NCBI GenBank assembly: GCA_003485825.1
Contig: DNHN01000276.1
Location: 1-7,115, forward strand
From: Bacteroidota bacterium
GTDB taxonomy: Bacteria; Bacteroidota; Bacteroidia; NS11-12g; UBA9320
DNA: 7,115 bases
Direction: 5' to 3'
The notes below the pieces were generated by a model that worked only from the letters and a program-made list of their open reading frames with translations, did no database searches and was not told the DNA's origin. Below are positions 5,567 to 7,115 of this stretch, one piece after another. Each line of letters starts with the position of its first letter. Position 1 is the stretch's first letter. A program made the translations under genes and the position numbers.

Positions 5567-7075
5567 ATGATGAGCATCGAGCAGATATTTAGTTATTCGG
5601 CAAAGAATCCACTTCTCTTTAATCAGTACACGTTCCTGTTCCTTTTTACGGCTATGTTCGCTGGGTTTACCTTGGTACATAAGCACGTACGTATTCGTAA
5701 TTTCTATTTATTAGCCTTCAGCCTTTTCTTTTATTTCAAATGCAGTGGGCTGTATTTTTTACTCTTACTATTCAGTACGTTAGTAGACTATGGTTGTGGA
5801 TTTGGCATCTATAGAGCGAAGCATAAATGGTCCAAAAACCTCTACTTGGGAATTAGTCTTTTGACTAACTTAGGATTGCTGGCTTTTTTCAAGTATTCTT
5901 ACTTTTTAATAGACAGTATCAACGGTTTTTTTCAAACAGACTTTAAAGCGGTAAACTTTCTTTCTGCTTTTGCAAATGGAACGTTTGGGACGAGTTTTGA
6001 CATCCACGAAATAATACTTCCGGTAGGTATTTCCTTCTACACATTTCAAACGCTAAGTTACAGCATAGACATCTATAGAGGTAAGCTAAAGCCTTGTGGA
6101 AATGTATTCGATTTTGCTTTTTTCGTTTCATTCTTTCCGCAGCTAGTGGCTGGGCCTATAGTACGAGCCGCAGAGTTTTTACCACAAATAAAGCGGCCTT
6201 ATTACCTCAGTAGTAGTGGTTTTGGGCGTGCAGTATTTCTTATTATGGGGGGCCTTTTTAAGAAGGTAGTCATTAGTGACTACATCTCGGTCAATTTCGT
6301 GGATCGGGTTTTCGAAACACCAGAGATGTACAGTGGGTTTATGAACCTTATGGCGGTCTATGGCTACAGTATTCAGATCTATTGTGATTTTTCGGGATAC
6401 TCCGATATAGCCATCGGTTTAGCGGCATTGCTTGGGTTTAAACTGCCTATTAACTTCAATAGTCCTTACAAAGCACAGAGTCTTACAGACTTTTGGCGAA
6501 GGTGGCACATCTCTCTTAGCAGCTGGCTTCGAGACTACTTATATATCTCACTTGGTGGCAATAGAAAAAGTAAAGTACGCACCTACGTCAACTTGTTTAT
6601 CACTATGCTACTGGGAGGACTATGGCACGGAGCAGCGACTAAGTTCATCGTGTGGGGCGCACTGCACGGAGTTGGATTAGCGCTACATCGGGTATGGGCT
6701 AAGTATTTTAACATAGCTACTACTAAAGTAGGTAAGCTAGTAGCAGTAGTTTTTACATTTCACTTTGTAGCCTTTTGTTGGATGTATTTTAGAGCGGCAG
6801 ATATGACTACTGTAGGTACGATGTTAGAGAGTATATTCACTGATTTTGATTTTGCAGGAATGTTCCATCGGATTGGAGCCTATTGGAAAGTCTTCACGCT
6901 TATGTTACTGGGCTATGTGGTCCATATGCTGCCTAGTAATTTAAAAAACAGGATGCAGTGGTGGTTTACTGAAGCTCCTCTTTACGTGAAAGTACTCATT
7001 TTTGTGCTGGTGATATTTGTTATCTATCAAGCTACTAGTGCGGATATACAGCCGTTTATTTATTTCCAGTTTTAA
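5567..7075 (+). CDS. MBOAT family membrane-bound O-acyltransferase (AlgI/PatA-like)
   Basis: This 502-residue inner-membrane protein has about 10-12 hydrophobic segments, for example near 21-40, 46-72, 91-115, 181-197, 222-240, 341-362, 391-408 and 471-488. Family motifs are LPVGISFYTFQTLSY (151-165), FFPQLVAGPI (189-198), YCDFSGYSDIAIG (272-284), FWRRWHISLSSWLRDYLY (309-326) and GGLWHGA (350-356). His354 is the conserved MBOAT catalytic histidine; His314 in the WRRWH motif is the second conserved one. AlgI, PatA and DltB relatives take acyl groups from a cytoplasmic donor and pass them across the membrane to an extracytoplasmic SGNH-fold partner. The gene directly upstream encodes such a protein and ends one base before this start, so the two probably work together. 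Length and both ends look complete. The acetyl donor and final polymer are inferred from family, and dlt-type alanylation is unlikely without dltA or dltC nearby. Confidence 0.92.
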   Translation: MMSIEQIFSYSAKNPLLFNQYTFLFLFTAMFAGFTLVHKHVRIRNFYLLAFSLFFYFKCSGLYFLLLLFSTLVDYGCGFGIYRAKHKWSKNLYLGISLLTNLGLLAFFKYSYFLIDSINGFFQTDFKAVNFLSAFANGTFGTSFDIHEIILPVGISFYTFQTLSYSIDIYRGKLKPCGNVFDFAFFVSFFPQLVAGPIVRAAEFLPQIKRPYYLSSSGFGRAVFLIMGGLFKKVVISDYISVNFVDRVFETPEMYSGFMNLMAVYGYSIQIYCDFSGYSDIAIGLAALLGFKLPINFNSPYKAQSLTDFWRRWHISLSSWLRDYLYISLGGNRKSKVRTYVNLFITMLLGGLWHGAATKFIVWGALHGVGLALHRVWAKYFNIATTKVGKLVAVVFTFHFVAFCWMYFRAADMTTVGTMLESIFTDFDFAGMFHRIGAYWKVFTLMLLGYVVHMLPSNLKNRMQWWFTEAPLYVKVLIFVLVIFVIYQATSADIQPFIYFQF

Positions 7076-7115
7076 ACTCCCTCCTAAACCATACTTTCTG
7101 AAAAACACGATTCCA
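7076..7115. other. short downstream stretch with no supported feature
   Basis: The last 40 bases after the MBOAT stop hold no hairpin with a T-run and no clear start codon with context. The operon may continue or end beyond the window. A minus-strand frame is open from the edge to a stop at 7058-7056, inside the end of the MBOAT gene, but is too short to judge. Confidence 0.3.

Noticed and set aside
7068..7080. AGTTTTAAACT near the MBOAT stop as a terminator
   Set aside because: Only five base pairs around one base, with no T-run; too short to act as a terminator.
7056..7115. Minus-strand open frame from the right edge (ending VWFRREFKTGNK) as the tail of a convergent gene
   Set aside because: Only 19 codons, overlapping the MBOAT end by 20 bases. 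No family is recognisable, and another minus frame stops at 7086-7084, so none can be preferred.

Overview
The window comes from a member of the Bacteroidota, probably Flavobacteriia-like. This rests on low GC, AT-rich spacers with few strong Shine-Dalgarno sites, a match to the Bacteroidota promoter pattern (TTG-N19-TAnnTTTG) at the left edge, and the protein families themselves: a long RecQ with a C-terminal extension, and a short ManC without an isomerase domain. The divergent recQ/kdsD pairing is also familiar to me from Bacteroidota genomes. The assignment is from memory and is not a database result.

Layout: recQ (DNA helicase) lies on the minus strand at 52-2244. Beyond its stop, positions 1-23 may be the first codons of another minus-strand gene cut by the window edge, with its own candidate promoter overlapping the end of recQ. 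A 98-bp divergent spacer (2245-2342) separates recQ from a tight four-gene plus-strand run: kdsD (2343-3308), a manC-type mannose-1-phosphate guanylyltransferase (3305-4390), an exported SGNH hydrolase-fold protein (4387-5565) and an MBOAT membrane acyltransferase (5567-7075). Junctions are a 4-nt ATGA overlap, a TTGA overlap or 5-nt gap depending on start choice, and a 1-nt gap. The run is therefore very likely one transcript. Nothing convincing follows the last gene in the final 40 bases.

How the genes fit together: KdsD makes arabinose-5-phosphate for Kdo, the inner-core sugar of LPS. ManC makes GDP-mannose, the donor for mannose and its derivatives in surface polysaccharide. The MBOAT protein probably moves acyl (acetyl) groups across the inner membrane, and the exported SGNH protein probably adds or removes such groups outside. 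The run reads as an envelope operon pairing precursor synthesis with O-acetylation. Which polymer is acetylated (LPS, capsule or peptidoglycan) cannot be read from the sequence. The least explained part is the SGNH protein: about 160 residues separate its catalytic blocks I and II, resembling the Neisseria Ape1 layout, and its mature part has seven cysteines. No CRISPR array, insertion sequence, tRNA, rRNA or phage gene is visible.
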